Source: an uncultured bacterium
Lineage (GTDB): Bacteria; Acidobacteriota; Thermoanaerobaculia; Multivoradales; JAHEKO01
Direction of reading: 5' to 3'
DNA length: 25,271 bases
Assembly (NCBI GenBank): GCA_938016625.1
Contig: CALILB010000028.1
Location: 1-25,271 of the forward strand
This document shows, one piece after another, positions 6,911 to 14,984 of the stretch; within the stretch, counting starts at the first letter, position 1, and every line of letters begins with the position of its first letter. Below the pieces are notes generated by a model. The model was given only the letters and a program-made list of their open reading frames with translations, had not been told where the DNA came from and made no database searches. The position numbers and the translations under genes are program-made.

Positions 6911-9055
6911 CTAAGACTCCGCCGGTGACGCCAGGGTGCTGGGGCCGACCCGGATGCGGGCATCGAGAGCGCAACTTTCGCCGCGGCCGGCGGCGGCGAG
7001 GAAAGGGTTGATGTCGAGCTCCTGGATCTGCGGGTGGCGCACGGCGAGCTGGGCCAGACGCAGCAGGACGTCCTGCAGCACCTCGAGATCCGCTGGAGCC
7101 TCACCACGCACACCGGTCAACAGCGCAAAGCCCCTGATTCCCCGGATCATCTCGAGTGCCTCGGAAGCGGTGAGCGGTGTAACCCCAAAACGCACATCGC
7201 GAAAGACCTCGACATAGCGCCCACCGAGCCCAAACATGAGGAGCGGGCCAAACCGTGGGTCGATGGAGATGCCAAAGATCACCTCGTGACCACCGCGTGC
7301 CATCGTCTGGACCAAGAATTGCTCGCTGGAGTGTCCGGCCGCCGCCAGCGAGCTTCGAATCTCGTCGACGGCGCCCACCAGCTCCTCCTCGTTCCGGAGG
7401 TCGACTTTTACCGCCCCCACATCGCTCTTGTGCACCACCTCGGGTGCCATGGCTTTGAGCACGACGGGGTAACCGATCTCGGCGGCGGCCGGTGCGACCC
7501 CTTCGCTTCCTGCCGCGATCCGCCACGGGGCCACCGGGATGCCGTAGAGCTCGAGGACTTCGAAGGCCTTGTCGTCGGGGAGGTAACCGTCGCCCGCCCC
7601 ATCCAGGATCTCCGACACCCGGGTGTCATCGACCTCGAATGTGGGAGCGGTCTCCTCTTCGGGCTTACGGCGCCAGGCGGAGTAACGGTAAAGCTTGGCG
7701 AGGGCGCGGGCGGCCGATTCGGGGAACCGGTAGACCGGTGGCAGATCGGGACGCACCTTTACCTCGTCGTAGAAGTCCTCGGTGGCCATCATCACCGCGA
7801 CCACCGGCTTTTCCTGGATCTCGATGGAGGCGGCGACCTGGTCCAGCACGTCGATGGGATTGGTCAGGAGCGGTGTCACGTTGATCACCATCACCATGTC
7901 GACGTTGTCGTCGGCCTGCACGATCCCCAGAGCGCGGGCGTAGTCCTCGGCGGTGGCCGAGGCGATCATGTCGACCGGATTGTTGACGCTGGCCTCGGGG
8001 GGTAGGAAGGCCTCGAGGCGCTGGCGGGTCGCCGGGCTGAGCTCGGCGATCTCCAGCCCGAGATCGACACAGGCATCCGTCGCCATGATGGCCGGGCCCC
8101 CGGCGTTGGTGACGATGGCGATCCGGCGGTCATAGGGCAACGGGCAGCGATCGAGAGCCGTAGCGATGTCGAAGAGCTCGTCGATGGTGTTGGCGCGGAT
8201 GACACCACACTGCTCGAGAAAGGCCGAAACGGGAACGTCGGCACCTGCGATGGCGCCGGTATGGCTCGACGCCGCTCGCGCTCCCTCCTCGGTGCGGCCC
8301 GATTTGACGATCAGGATGGGCTTCTTGCGACTGACACGTTTGGCTATCCCGGTGAAGTGACGGGGGTTGCCAAAGGATTCGAGATACATGCAGATCACCC
8401 TGGTCGACGGATCGTTCTCCCAGTACTCGACGAGGTCGTTGCCCGACACATCGGCCTTGTTGCCCATCGAGGCAAACTGGGTCAGACCGATGCCCAGGTC
8501 GGAGGCGGCGTTCAAGATGGCCACCCCGAGGGCACCCGATTGACTGAGAAAGCCGATCGAGCCCCGCTCGGCCGAGGTGGGTGAGAAAGTGGCGTCGAGG
8601 CTCACGCCGGGGTCGGTGTTGATGACACCCATGCAGTTGGGACCGATCATTCGCACCCCTGCTTGGCGCACCGTCTCCTGGAGCTTGCGCTCGGCGGCCG
8701 CTCCCGCTTCCCCGGTCTCGGCAAAGCCGGCGGTGATGACTACGAGTCCTTTGACCCCGGCGTCGATGCACCCCTCGACCACCCCCTGGACTGCGGGCTG
8801 CGGCACCATGACCACCGCCAGATCCACGGGATCGGGTATGTCACCGACGGCAGGGTAGGCCTTGAGCGAGTGGATGACCCGCGCCTTGGGGTTGACGGGG
8901 AAGATGGCACCGGTGAACTCGCTCATCACGAGGTTGTGGAGCAGGGCAAAGCCGAGCGATGACCGATTCCGCGAGGCGCCGATGACCGCCACGTTGCGGG
9001 GCGAGAAGATGGGGTCGAGAGACTCTAACGGGTGGTCGATCGGCTGGTCGGTCAT
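6911..9055 (-). CDS. ADP-forming acyl-CoA synthetase (acetate--CoA ligase type), fused alpha-beta subunits
   Basis: Converts an acyl-CoA, ADP and phosphate to the free acid, ATP and CoA (or the reverse) through a phosphohistidine. 714 residues with both halves on one chain. The N-terminal CoA-binding Rossmann domain has NVAVIGASRN (21-30). The succinyl-CoA-synthetase-like domains include GPNCMGV and LSQSGALG (170-177) and the phosphorylated histidine H265 in SSHTGAIAG. The C-terminal ATP-grasp domain includes YPVVLKAMAPEVVHKSDVGAV and ends near QELDINPFL. There is no GNAT domain, so it is not a Pat-type protein acetyltransferase. ATG at 9055 (MTDQP) is preferred; an in-frame ATG nine bases upstream gives MPRM. 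A 46-base palindrome begins 18 bases before this start and lies in its leader. Substrate acid is unknown: acetate, aryl or branched acids are all used by relatives. Confidence 0.9.
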   Translation of the reverse strand: MTDQPIDHPLESLDPIFSPRNVAVIGASRNRSSLGFALLHNLVMSEFTGAIFPVNPKARVIHSLKAYPAVGDIPDPVDLAVVMVPQPAVQGVVEGCIDAGVKGLVVITAGFAETGEAGAAAERKLQETVRQAGVRMIGPNCMGVINTDPGVSLDATFSPTSAERGSIGFLSQSGALGVAILNAASDLGIGLTQFASMGNKADVSGNDLVEYWENDPSTRVICMYLESFGNPRHFTGIAKRVSRKKPILIVKSGRTEEGARAASSHTGAIAGADVPVSAFLEQCGVIRANTIDELFDIATALDRCPLPYDRRIAIVTNAGGPAIMATDACVDLGLEIAELSPATRQRLEAFLPPEASVNNPVDMIASATAEDYARALGIVQADDNVDMVMVINVTPLLTNPIDVLDQVAASIEIQEKPVVAVMMATEDFYDEVKVRPDLPPVYRFPESAARALAKLYRYSAWRRKPEEETAPTFEVDDTRVSEILDGAGDGYLPDDKAFEVLELYGIPVAPWRIAAGSEGVAPAAAEIGYPVVLKAMAPEVVHKSDVGAVKVDLRNEEELVGAVDEIRSSLAAAGHSSEQFLVQTMARGGHEVIFGISIDPRFGPLLMFGLGGRYVEVFRDVRFGVTPLTASEALEMIRGIRGFALLTGVRGEAPADLEVLQDVLLRLAQLAVRHPQIQELDINPFLAAAGRGESCALDARIRVGPSTLASPAES

Positions 9056-9073
9056 GCGGGGCATCTTATCGCC

Positions 9074-9119
9074 GAAGCGGCCGGCCTCCGTGCCGGCCGG
9101 CACGGAGGCCGGCCGCTTC
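9074..9119. repeat. Perfect 46-base palindrome in the 91-base gap between lipid kinase and acyl-CoA synthetase
   Basis: The two 23-base halves are exact reverse complements, from GAAGCGGCC at the left to GGCCGCTTC at the right, with GCCGGCCGGC at the centre. As RNA it would fold to a stem of about 21 pairs with a tiny loop, on either strand. It lies between the lipid kinase stop (9147) and the acyl-CoA synthetase start (9055). There is no T-run after it in the direction of transcription (minus strand), so it is not a classical intrinsic terminator; a dispersed REP-like palindrome or an RNA-stability hairpin fits better. No second copy is visible in this window. Confidence 0.8.
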
Positions 9120-9146
9120 AAAATGGATTACCTTTATCTCAAGCCC

Positions 9147-10025
9147 TCAGGCCGCCGGCACCAGCACCCTGAGCCGCTCGGGTGCCAGACCGATGGTCAC
9201 CGGTAGGTGGTGTGGAATCCCGTCGCCGTCGACCTGGACGTTGATGGCCCCAGGTCCTCGAATCTCGACGGTTTCCACCTCGAAGCTCTCGACATCGGCC
9301 CGATCGAGATGTCGGCCGCGAAGAAAATCGACCGAGAAGCCGAGGGTGGAAGCCCGCCCACGTCCCCTAAAGAGCACCAGATCGAGCCGCCGGTCATCGG
9401 GAGTGGCGCCTGGTGCGAGGGCCAATTTGCCGCCGTAGTGCGGGAGATTGCAGACAGCGACAAAGGTGGCGCTCAGCTCGCGACCGTCGGCCACCAGCAC
9501 CATTTCGGGATAGTCGTAAAGTGACCATTGGTAGAGCCCGGCGCCGAGCACTCCCATGCGCCCGAGATGCCGCTTGAGTCGGGGAGGCAGGCGGCCCATG
9601 ATGCGGGCGTCGAGACCGGCCGAGGCCTGCATCAGAAAGATCTCGTCTTCGCACAGCCCGACATCGATTTCCCTCACACCCGCGTGGTGGAAAGCCGCCG
9701 CGGCCGGTAGGGGGCGGGCGGGAACACCGAGCGAGTAGGCGATGACGTTTGTGGTCCCCCCGGGAAGCGGTCCGAGGGCGGCCGGGGAACCCACGAGACC
9801 CGCCGCCGTCTCGCGTAGGGTGCCGTCGCCGCCAAAGGCAAAGACAACCTCCACACCCTCGACGGCGGCCTCGCGGGCGAGCCGGGTGGCGTGACCCGGC
9901 TCGTCGGTCGGCCGCGCTTCGATCTCGTAGCCACGCTGGGCGAGCGCGGCCAGCAGATCCCGGGCCAGCACCGGTGTGCGCCAGCGACCGGCCTTGGGGT
10001 TGTAGATCAGAACCGATCGGCGCAT
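9147..10025 (-). CDS. Diacylglycerol kinase-family lipid kinase (YegS/DgkB type)
   Basis: 292-residue member of the diacylglycerol/sphingosine kinase catalytic family, which phosphorylates the hydroxyl of a lipid such as diacylglycerol at the inner membrane using ATP. IYNPKAG (7-13) is the first nucleotide-site motif, FGGDGT (64-69) the signature phosphate-binding loop, and PGGTTNVIA (88-96) the following GTxN motif. The C-terminal beta-sandwich includes VQVDGDGIP and ends in LRVLVPAA, as in DgkB, where DGE/DGD contributes to catalysis. Length is typical. It begins 36 bases after the ruvB stop, so is likely co-transcribed with ppiD-ruvA-ruvB. Whether it recycles diacylglycerol or acts on another lipid cannot be told. 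Confidence 0.88.
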   Translation of the reverse strand: MRRSVLIYNPKAGRWRTPVLARDLLAALAQRGYEIEARPTDEPGHATRLAREAAVEGVEVVFAFGGDGTLRETAAGLVGSPAALGPLPGGTTNVIAYSLGVPARPLPAAAAFHHAGVREIDVGLCEDEIFLMQASAGLDARIMGRLPPRLKRHLGRMGVLGAGLYQWSLYDYPEMVLVADGRELSATFVAVCNLPHYGGKLALAPGATPDDRRLDLVLFRGRGRASTLGFSVDFLRGRHLDRADVESFEVETVEIRGPGAINVQVDGDGIPHHLPVTIGLAPERLRVLVPAA

Positions 10026-10061
10026 GGAATCGGTGTTCTCTGCTTCGGTGTCGGGACTGTC

Positions 10062-11090
10062 CTAGAACAGGGTCGGGTTGGCGCCCTTGGCCGGCGGAGT
10101 CAAGCCGAGGTGCTGATAGGCCTTTGGTGTCGCCACCCGTCCGCGGTTTGTGCGCTGGAGAAAGCCCTCCTGGATGAGAAAGGGCTCATAGAGGTCTTCC
10201 AGTGTGCCGTGGTCTTCACCAACCGCCGCTGCGATGGCCTTGATACCCGCCGGACCACCGCCGTAATGCTCGATCAGGGTAGTCAGGATCTTGCGGTCGA
10301 CCTCGTCGAAACCCAGCTCGTCGACCTCCAGCAGCTCGAGCGCCCGGCGTGCGGTGTCGATATCGATCCTCCCCTCGCCTTCCACCTGGGCGAAGTCCCG
10401 CACCCGGCGCAAGAGACGGTTGACGATCCGCGGGGTGCCACGGCTGCGGCGGGCGATCTCCACTGCCCCATCCCCGTCCATGCCGACGTGAAGAAGACTG
10501 GCCGAACGGGTGACGATCTCGGCCAGGTGCTCCGGCTGGTAGAAGTCGAGCCGGTGGACGATACCGAAGCGGCCCCTGAGCGGTGCGGTGATGAGACCGG
10601 CGCGGGTGGTAGCGCCGACCAGGGTGAAACGGGGGAGCTCGATCTTCATCGTCCGCGCTGCGGGTCCTTGTCCGATGACCAGGTCGAGCGCAAAATCCTC
10701 GAGCGCCGGATAGAGAATCTCTTCGACGGTCGGACCGAGACGATGTATCTCGTCGATAAAGAGCACCTGACCCGCCTCGAGATTGGTGAGAATGGCGGCC
10801 AGATCTCCGGCGCGCTCGAGCACCGGCCCCGAGGTGGTTCTGAGCGAGGAGCTCATCTCCTCGGCGATGATGTTCGCCAGCGTTGTCTTTCCCAGGCCGG
10901 GTGGGCCGAAGAGGAGCACGTGGTCCAGTGCCTCGCGGCGCTCCCGCGCGGCCTGGATGAACACCCGGAGCTTGTCGACGATGCGAGTCTGACCGATGTA
11001 CTCGTCGAGTGTCCTCGGGCGCAGCGACTGCTCGATGGTGAGATCTTCCGGGTCGGGGCTGCCCGAGAGCAGAGAGCGATCGTCGGTCAC
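10062..11090 (-). CDS. ruvB: Holliday junction branch migration ATPase RuvB
   Basis: Hexameric AAA+ motor that drives branch migration of RuvA-bound Holliday junctions in recombination and replication-fork repair. 342 residues, normal length. LRPRTLDEYIGQ (23-34) is the N-terminal signature. Walker A is GPPGLGKTT (62-70), Walker B LFIDEIHRL (110-118), sensor 1 GATTRAG (159-165) and the arginine finger R174 in PLRGRFG, where most relatives have PLRDRFG. The C-terminal winged helix has EPFLIQEGFLQRTNRGR. The start is GTG at 11088-11090: an ATG eight bases upstream is in another frame and closes at once on TGA. It follows ruvA after 68 bases. No ruvC is in this cluster. Confidence 0.96.
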   Translation of the reverse strand: MTDDRSLLSGSPDPEDLTIEQSLRPRTLDEYIGQTRIVDKLRVFIQAARERREALDHVLLFGPPGLGKTTLANIIAEEMSSSLRTTSGPVLERAGDLAAILTNLEAGQVLFIDEIHRLGPTVEEILYPALEDFALDLVIGQGPAARTMKIELPRFTLVGATTRAGLITAPLRGRFGIVHRLDFYQPEHLAEIVTRSASLLHVGMDGDGAVEIARRSRGTPRIVNRLLRRVRDFAQVEGEGRIDIDTARRALELLEVDELGFDEVDRKILTTLIEHYGGGPAGIKAIAAAVGEDHGTLEDLYEPFLIQEGFLQRTNRGRVATPKAYQHLGLTPPAKGANPTLF

Positions 11091-11158
11091 GTGGTCATTC
11101 TAACCGCTCGCAAGCCCGACCACCGCCGGCGGGTAGCGAGGCGTCGGTGCTGTGGCTG

Positions 11159-11752
11159 CTAGAGGCGTGCCAGGCTCTGGAGGCTGGCGCGGAGGAGCTC
11201 GTGGGAGGCCGCGTCCGGGTTGTCCTGCTGCGCTTGGGCGAGTGTCCGCTCGGCTTCGGCCCGCTTGTAGCCCAGATTGACCAGGGCCAGGACGAGATCC
11301 TCCCCTTCGGCGGTCCTGGCCGCCGAAGGCACCTCGGCCGCCAGCTCCTGGACGCGGTCTTTGAGCTCGAGGACAAGCCGGTCCGCGGTTCGTTTGCCGA
11401 TACCCGGGATGGTGGCCAGCCGCGCCGTGTCACCGTCGGCACGCGCGCCGAGGAGGACTTCGGGTGGCAGACCCGAGAGAATCACGCGGGCCAACCGCGG
11501 GCCGACGCCACCGACAGCGATGAGCTTTTCAAACAACAGCTTTTCGCGCTCGGTCCAGAAGCCAAAGAGCTCGATCGTGCCCTCTCGCATGTGGGTGTGG
11601 ATAAAGAGCCCGATCGGTCGGTCGGTGCCGACTTTTTCGATCTCGTAGAAAGTGGAGAGCGGGATCGCGACGTCGTAGCCCACCCCGTTGAGATCGAGGA
11701 GGACTCGCTCCGGGGTCGAGCGGCGAGGTGTCCCTTCGAGATAGCCGATCAT
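11159..11752 (-). CDS. ruvA: Holliday junction DNA helicase subunit RuvA
   Basis: Tetrameric Holliday-junction-binding protein that loads RuvB. 197 residues, normal length. The N-terminal OB fold starts MIGYLEGT and includes LDLNGVGYDV (19-28). Two helix-hairpin-helix motifs follow: LIAVGGVGPRLA (77-88) and LATIPGIGKRTA (112-123). The C-terminal domain III (about 150-197), which contacts RuvB, is preceded by an Ala/Glu-rich linker and contains ALVNLGYKRAEAE. ATG at 11752 is chosen because family members begin MIGxLxG; upstream in-frame sequence runs back into the ppiD end. It lies 16 bases after ppiD and 68 before ruvB, so the three are probably one transcript. Confidence 0.96.
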   Translation of the reverse strand: MIGYLEGTPRRSTPERVLLDLNGVGYDVAIPLSTFYEIEKVGTDRPIGLFIHTHMREGTIELFGFWTEREKLLFEKLIAVGGVGPRLARVILSGLPPEVLLGARADGDTARLATIPGIGKRTADRLVLELKDRVQELAAEVPSAARTAEGEDLVLALVNLGYKRAEAERTLAQAQQDNPDAASHELLRASLQSLARL

Positions 11753-11768
11753 TGAAGGGTTGTTGTCA

Positions 11769-13724
11769 TCAGGTGCCGGTCGCCGGCTCGCCGGCCGGTT
11801 CGAGCGACTCCAAGAGCTGGCTGTCGTAGCGGACATTCAGCTCCTCTCGTCGCTGGCTGAGAAGCGAACCCAGCATGAGATTGAGCTTCTGCTCGCGAAC
11901 CGTTGCCCGGGTCTGTTCTTTCGCGGCTGCAAATTCGTTGTGGTCGAACCGCTGGCGCTCGGTGACCTCGAACAGGACGGCGCTCGCCTCGTGCACCAGG
12001 GGGCCTCCGAGATCACCGGTCTCCAATTCGAGGGCCGCGGCCGCGACAGCGGTGGCCTGACCGAGGCTTCCCACTGGCCCGCCACTTCCAAACAGCGTGC
12101 TCTCCTCGATCTCCAGGTTCAACTCGGTGGCGAGGTCCTCGAAGGTCTTCTCATCTGCGAGCGCCTCACGGGCCGCAACCAGCCGCTCACGGGCGAGCTC
12201 GAGCTGTCGCTCGGTGCCGAGCGCCATCTCGACCTCGATCCTTACCTCGTTCAACTCGGGAACCCGGGGTTGCTGTACATCGCGCAAAGCGATGACGGCC
12301 CAGCCCCTCGACACCCGGACCGGGTCCGAGATGTTGCCGGTCTCGAGCTCGAACGCGGTGACCGAGAAAGCGGTCGCCCTGCCGATCCCGGGGACGTTGT
12401 CATCCCGGCCAAACGGATCGGAGGTGTGGAAGGTGACACCGCTCTCGCCGTCGGCCAGGGCCTGGAGGGCCGCAGGGTCGCTGAGGCCCTCGGCCCGGAT
12501 CCGGTCGGCGAGCTCGCTCGCCTTGCTCTCGGCCAGGGTGCGCGAGCGGTCACCGAGCATCTGCGAGCGAACACGCTCCCGGGCGTCGTCGAAAGGCAGC
12601 AACCCCGCCTCCTGGCGATCCAGTACCTGTATGAGGTGATACCCGAAGTCACTGCGGATCGGACCGACGAGGTCACCCGGTTGGGCGGAGAAAGCAGCCT
12701 GCTCGAACTCGGGCACCATCTGACCGCGGCCAAAGAACCCAAGATCACCACCGCGTATTTTGCTCCCGGGATCCTCCGAGATCTCACCGGCGAGAACGGC
12801 GAAGTCCGCCCCGGCCGCGACCTGCTGGCGCACCTGGGTAAGCTCGCTTTCAGCCTCTTCGGCCGAGCGATCGGCACCGACCCGGAGCAGGATGTGCCGT
12901 GCCTGGACCTGCTCGTCCTGGGTGAACTCGTCGGGCCGTTGGTCGTAGTAGGCACGAATCTCCTCGTCGGGAATCTCGAGCGATTCCTGGAGCAGACCGG
13001 GATCGATGAGCAGATACTCCACGACCCGTTTCTCGGGGATGCGGTAGTCCTCGGAGCGAGTGTCGAAAAACGCCTCGACCTCCTCGGGCGCCAGCGAGAC
13101 ATTCGCGGCAAAGCGCTCGGAGGGGAGTTGGAGGAACCGGATCTTGGCCCTCTCGACCCGCTCGCGGTAGGCCTGCTCCACCTCCTCGTCGGTGACGAAG
13201 AGGTTCTGGGACAAGACGCTTTCCACCCTTCTGTTGAGCAGGTCCTGGCGGACGCTGGCTTCGAAGTCGTCGATCGTGAGTCCGTTGGACCTCAGGATCT
13301 GGCGGTAGGTCTCCTCGCCCACAAAGCCACCTTCGGCGTCGAGGAAGACCGGGAGGCCGAGAATGTAGCGTCGGATCTCCTCGTCGGCCACCCGAATGCC
13401 CATCCGGTCGGCTTCTGCCAGCATGATCTTGTCATTGACCAGGCTGTCGAGAACCTGCATCGGCAGGCCGGTCTGGCGCGCCATCTCGGGCGTGAATTGC
13501 TGACCGTAGGCCCTTCTCAGATTCTCTTCGGCCTGACGGTACGTACGCTCGAAGTCACCGTAGGTCACCTTGTAGCTGCCGACCGTTGCCGCGGCGTCGG
13601 AGGCTGTGCTGCCTCCTATTTTGGCGCCGCCAAAGCTCTGGAAGACGAAGAGGATAAAGACCGCTATGACCAGCCAGAGGACCCAGCTTAAATACTTGAG
13701 GTTGTCGCGAAAGACCTTGAGCAT
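11769..13724 (-). CDS. ppiD: Peptidyl-prolyl isomerase / periplasmic chaperone PpiD
   Basis: Inner-membrane-anchored periplasmic folding factor, 651 residues, close to the usual 620-650. A short cytoplasmic N-terminus (MLKVFRDNLKYLSW) precedes one membrane segment (about 14-32, LWLVIAVFILFVF). A SurA-N-like chaperone region with YGDFERTYRQAEENLRRAYG (55-74) and VLDSLVNDKIMLAEADRMGI (91-110) follows. The parvulin domain spans about 273-370, with QARHILLRV, GGDLGFFGRGQMVPEFEQAAF and SDFGYHLIQVL. A second, degenerate parvulin-like half and a charged helical tail follow. PpiD parvulin domains are often inactive as isomerases, so chaperone action at the Sec translocon may be the main role. ATG at 13724 has GGAG about eight bases upstream. 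First gene of the minus-strand operon, divergent from mreB. Confidence 0.93.
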   Translation of the reverse strand: MLKVFRDNLKYLSWVLWLVIAVFILFVFQSFGGAKIGGSTASDAAATVGSYKVTYGDFERTYRQAEENLRRAYGQQFTPEMARQTGLPMQVLDSLVNDKIMLAEADRMGIRVADEEIRRYILGLPVFLDAEGGFVGEETYRQILRSNGLTIDDFEASVRQDLLNRRVESVLSQNLFVTDEEVEQAYRERVERAKIRFLQLPSERFAANVSLAPEEVEAFFDTRSEDYRIPEKRVVEYLLIDPGLLQESLEIPDEEIRAYYDQRPDEFTQDEQVQARHILLRVGADRSAEEAESELTQVRQQVAAGADFAVLAGEISEDPGSKIRGGDLGFFGRGQMVPEFEQAAFSAQPGDLVGPIRSDFGYHLIQVLDRQEAGLLPFDDARERVRSQMLGDRSRTLAESKASELADRIRAEGLSDPAALQALADGESGVTFHTSDPFGRDDNVPGIGRATAFSVTAFELETGNISDPVRVSRGWAVIALRDVQQPRVPELNEVRIEVEMALGTERQLELARERLVAAREALADEKTFEDLATELNLEIEESTLFGSGGPVGSLGQATAVAAAALELETGDLGGPLVHEASAVLFEVTERQRFDHNEFAAAKEQTRATVREQKLNLMLGSLLSQRREELNVRYDSQLLESLEPAGEPATGT

Positions 13725-13763
13725 GGAAATCTCCGTGCGCGCGGAGGCGCGAGAAAGAGCGAC

Positions 13764-13792
13764 AGTCTAGCAACAGGCGGGTGCGTGGACAA
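13764..13792 (-). promoter_or_regulatory. Putative sigma-70-type promoter of the ppiD-ruvAB operon
   Basis: On the minus strand TTGTCC (13792-13787) and TAGACT (13769-13764) are spaced by 17 bases, with the -10 hexamer 39 bases before the ppiD ATG. The match to consensus is moderate. It is the best pair I found in the 181-base region shared with mreB. Confidence 0.35.
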
Positions 13793-13844
13793 GCGATTTG
13801 GCACTCATCTGGGTGTCGACAACCCCAGATTTATGAAGGCTTTG

Positions 13845-13853
13845 TGCTATATT
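13845..13853 (+). promoter_or_regulatory. Putative extended -10 promoter element of the mreB operon
   Basis: TGCTATATT is an extended -10 element (TG, one base, then TATATT at 13848-13853) about 52 bases before the mreB ATG. No good -35 hexamer lies at 16-18 bases, which is tolerated by extended -10 promoters. The surrounding AT-rich patch stands out in this high-G+C window. Confidence 0.4.
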
Positions 13854-13905
13854 CGCCTGCTTGTAACGCCCGCGGGTTGGGCAACTTCTAAGAGACAATC
13901 GACAG

Positions 13906-14931
13906 ATGGCATTTGCTTCGTTTCTCCGTTACTTCTCCAACGACCTGGCCATAGACCTGGGAACCGCCAATACCCTGGTCTACGCCCGCAACAAGGGCAT
14001 CGTGGTGCGGGAGCCTTCGGTCGTGGTGGTCAACAAGATGACCAATCGGATCGAGGCGGTGGGCAGCGAGGCCAAAGCCATGTTGGGCCGAACGCCCGGC
14101 AACATCCAGTCGATCCGGCCCATGAAGGATGGTGTCATCGCCGACTTCGAGGTCACCGAGCGGATGCTCGAGTACTTCATCAAGAAGGCTCACGGGCGGA
14201 AGATGTATGTCCACCCGCGGATCGTCATCGGTGTCCCCTCGGAGATTACCCAGGTCGAGAAGCGGGCGGTCAGAGACTCGGCGACCCGGGCCGGCGCCTC
14301 GGAAGTCTTCCTCGTGGAGCAGGCGATGATGGCCGCCATCGGGGCCGGACTCCCCATCACCGAGCCGTCGGGCAACATGATCGTAGATGTCGGTGGCGGC
14401 ACCACCGATGTGGCGGTGATCTCCCTGGCCGGGACGGTATACAGCCGCTCGGTGCGGATCGCCGGCAATGAGATGGACGACGCCATCATCCAGTACCTCA
14501 AACGCAAATACAACCTGCTGATCGGTGAGCGGTCATCCGAGCTGGTCAAGATGGATGTCGGCTCCGCCTTTCATCTCAAAGAGGAGATCAAGCTCGAGAT
14601 CAAGGGCCGGGATCTCATCGAGGGGGTCCCCAGGATCCTCACGGTCACGGATGAAGAAATCCGCGAAGCCCTGACCGAGCCGGTCAACACCATTGTCGAG
14701 GCGGTTCGCATGGCGTTGGAAAGGACGCCACCCGAGCTGTCGGCCGACATCATGGACAAAGGAATCGTGCTCTCCGGCGGCGGCTCGCTGCTGCGGGGGC
14801 TGGATCAAAGGCTGCGCACCGAGACCGGGCTTCCGGTGGTGCTCGCCGAAGACCCGCTGTCGTCGGTGGTCTTGGGGACCGGTAGGGTCCTCGAGGACAT
14901 AGATCTATTGCGTAAGGTGTCGATCCGCTGA
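13906..14931 (+). CDS. mreB: Rod shape-determining protein MreB
   Basis: Bacterial actin homologue that polymerises on the inner face of the membrane and positions the elongation machinery. 341 residues, normal length. Actin-fold motifs are clear: phosphate 1 loop AIDLGTANTLVY (about 14-25), phosphate 2 loop IVDVGGGTTDVAVISL, and the adenosine motif IVLSGGGSLLRGLD. The amphipathic N-terminus (MAFASFLRYFSNDLA) fits membrane binding. The ATG at 13906 gives the standard N-terminus; the ribosome site is weak (AAGAGA about 11 bases upstream). First gene of the plus-strand operon; mreC follows after 53 bases, which contain two short hairpins of doubtful meaning. Confidence 0.97.
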   Translation: MAFASFLRYFSNDLAIDLGTANTLVYARNKGIVVREPSVVVVNKMTNRIEAVGSEAKAMLGRTPGNIQSIRPMKDGVIADFEVTERMLEYFIKKAHGRKMYVHPRIVIGVPSEITQVEKRAVRDSATRAGASEVFLVEQAMMAAIGAGLPITEPSGNMIVDVGGGTTDVAVISLAGTVYSRSVRIAGNEMDDAIIQYLKRKYNLLIGERSSELVKMDVGSAFHLKEEIKLEIKGRDLIEGVPRILTVTDEEIREALTEPVNTIVEAVRMALERTPPELSADIMDKGIVLSGGGSLLRGLDQRLRTETGLPVVLAEDPLSSVVLGTGRVLEDIDLLRKVSIR

Positions 14932-14984
14932 GATCGAAGGCCATCTCGATCACTGACCCGGGTCGCCGACCCTTCCTCTGACCC

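Noticed and set aside
9074..9119. Classical rho-independent terminator after the lipid kinase
   Set aside because: The hairpin is strong but the bases after it on the minus strand (GGCGATAAG) contain no T-run; kept instead as a repeat of unknown role.
11760..13691. Open frame of about 643 codons on the plus strand opposite ppiD
   Set aside because: Mirror of the ppiD codon bias. The minus-strand protein has a clear membrane anchor and parvulin domain, and this frame has none.
14932..14984. Two short inverted repeats in the mreB-mreC gap (GATCGA...TCGATC and GGGTC...GACCC) as a terminator or attenuator
   Set aside because: Stems of five or six pairs without a T-run; such pairs are expected by chance at this base composition, and mreC must be co-expressed with mreB.
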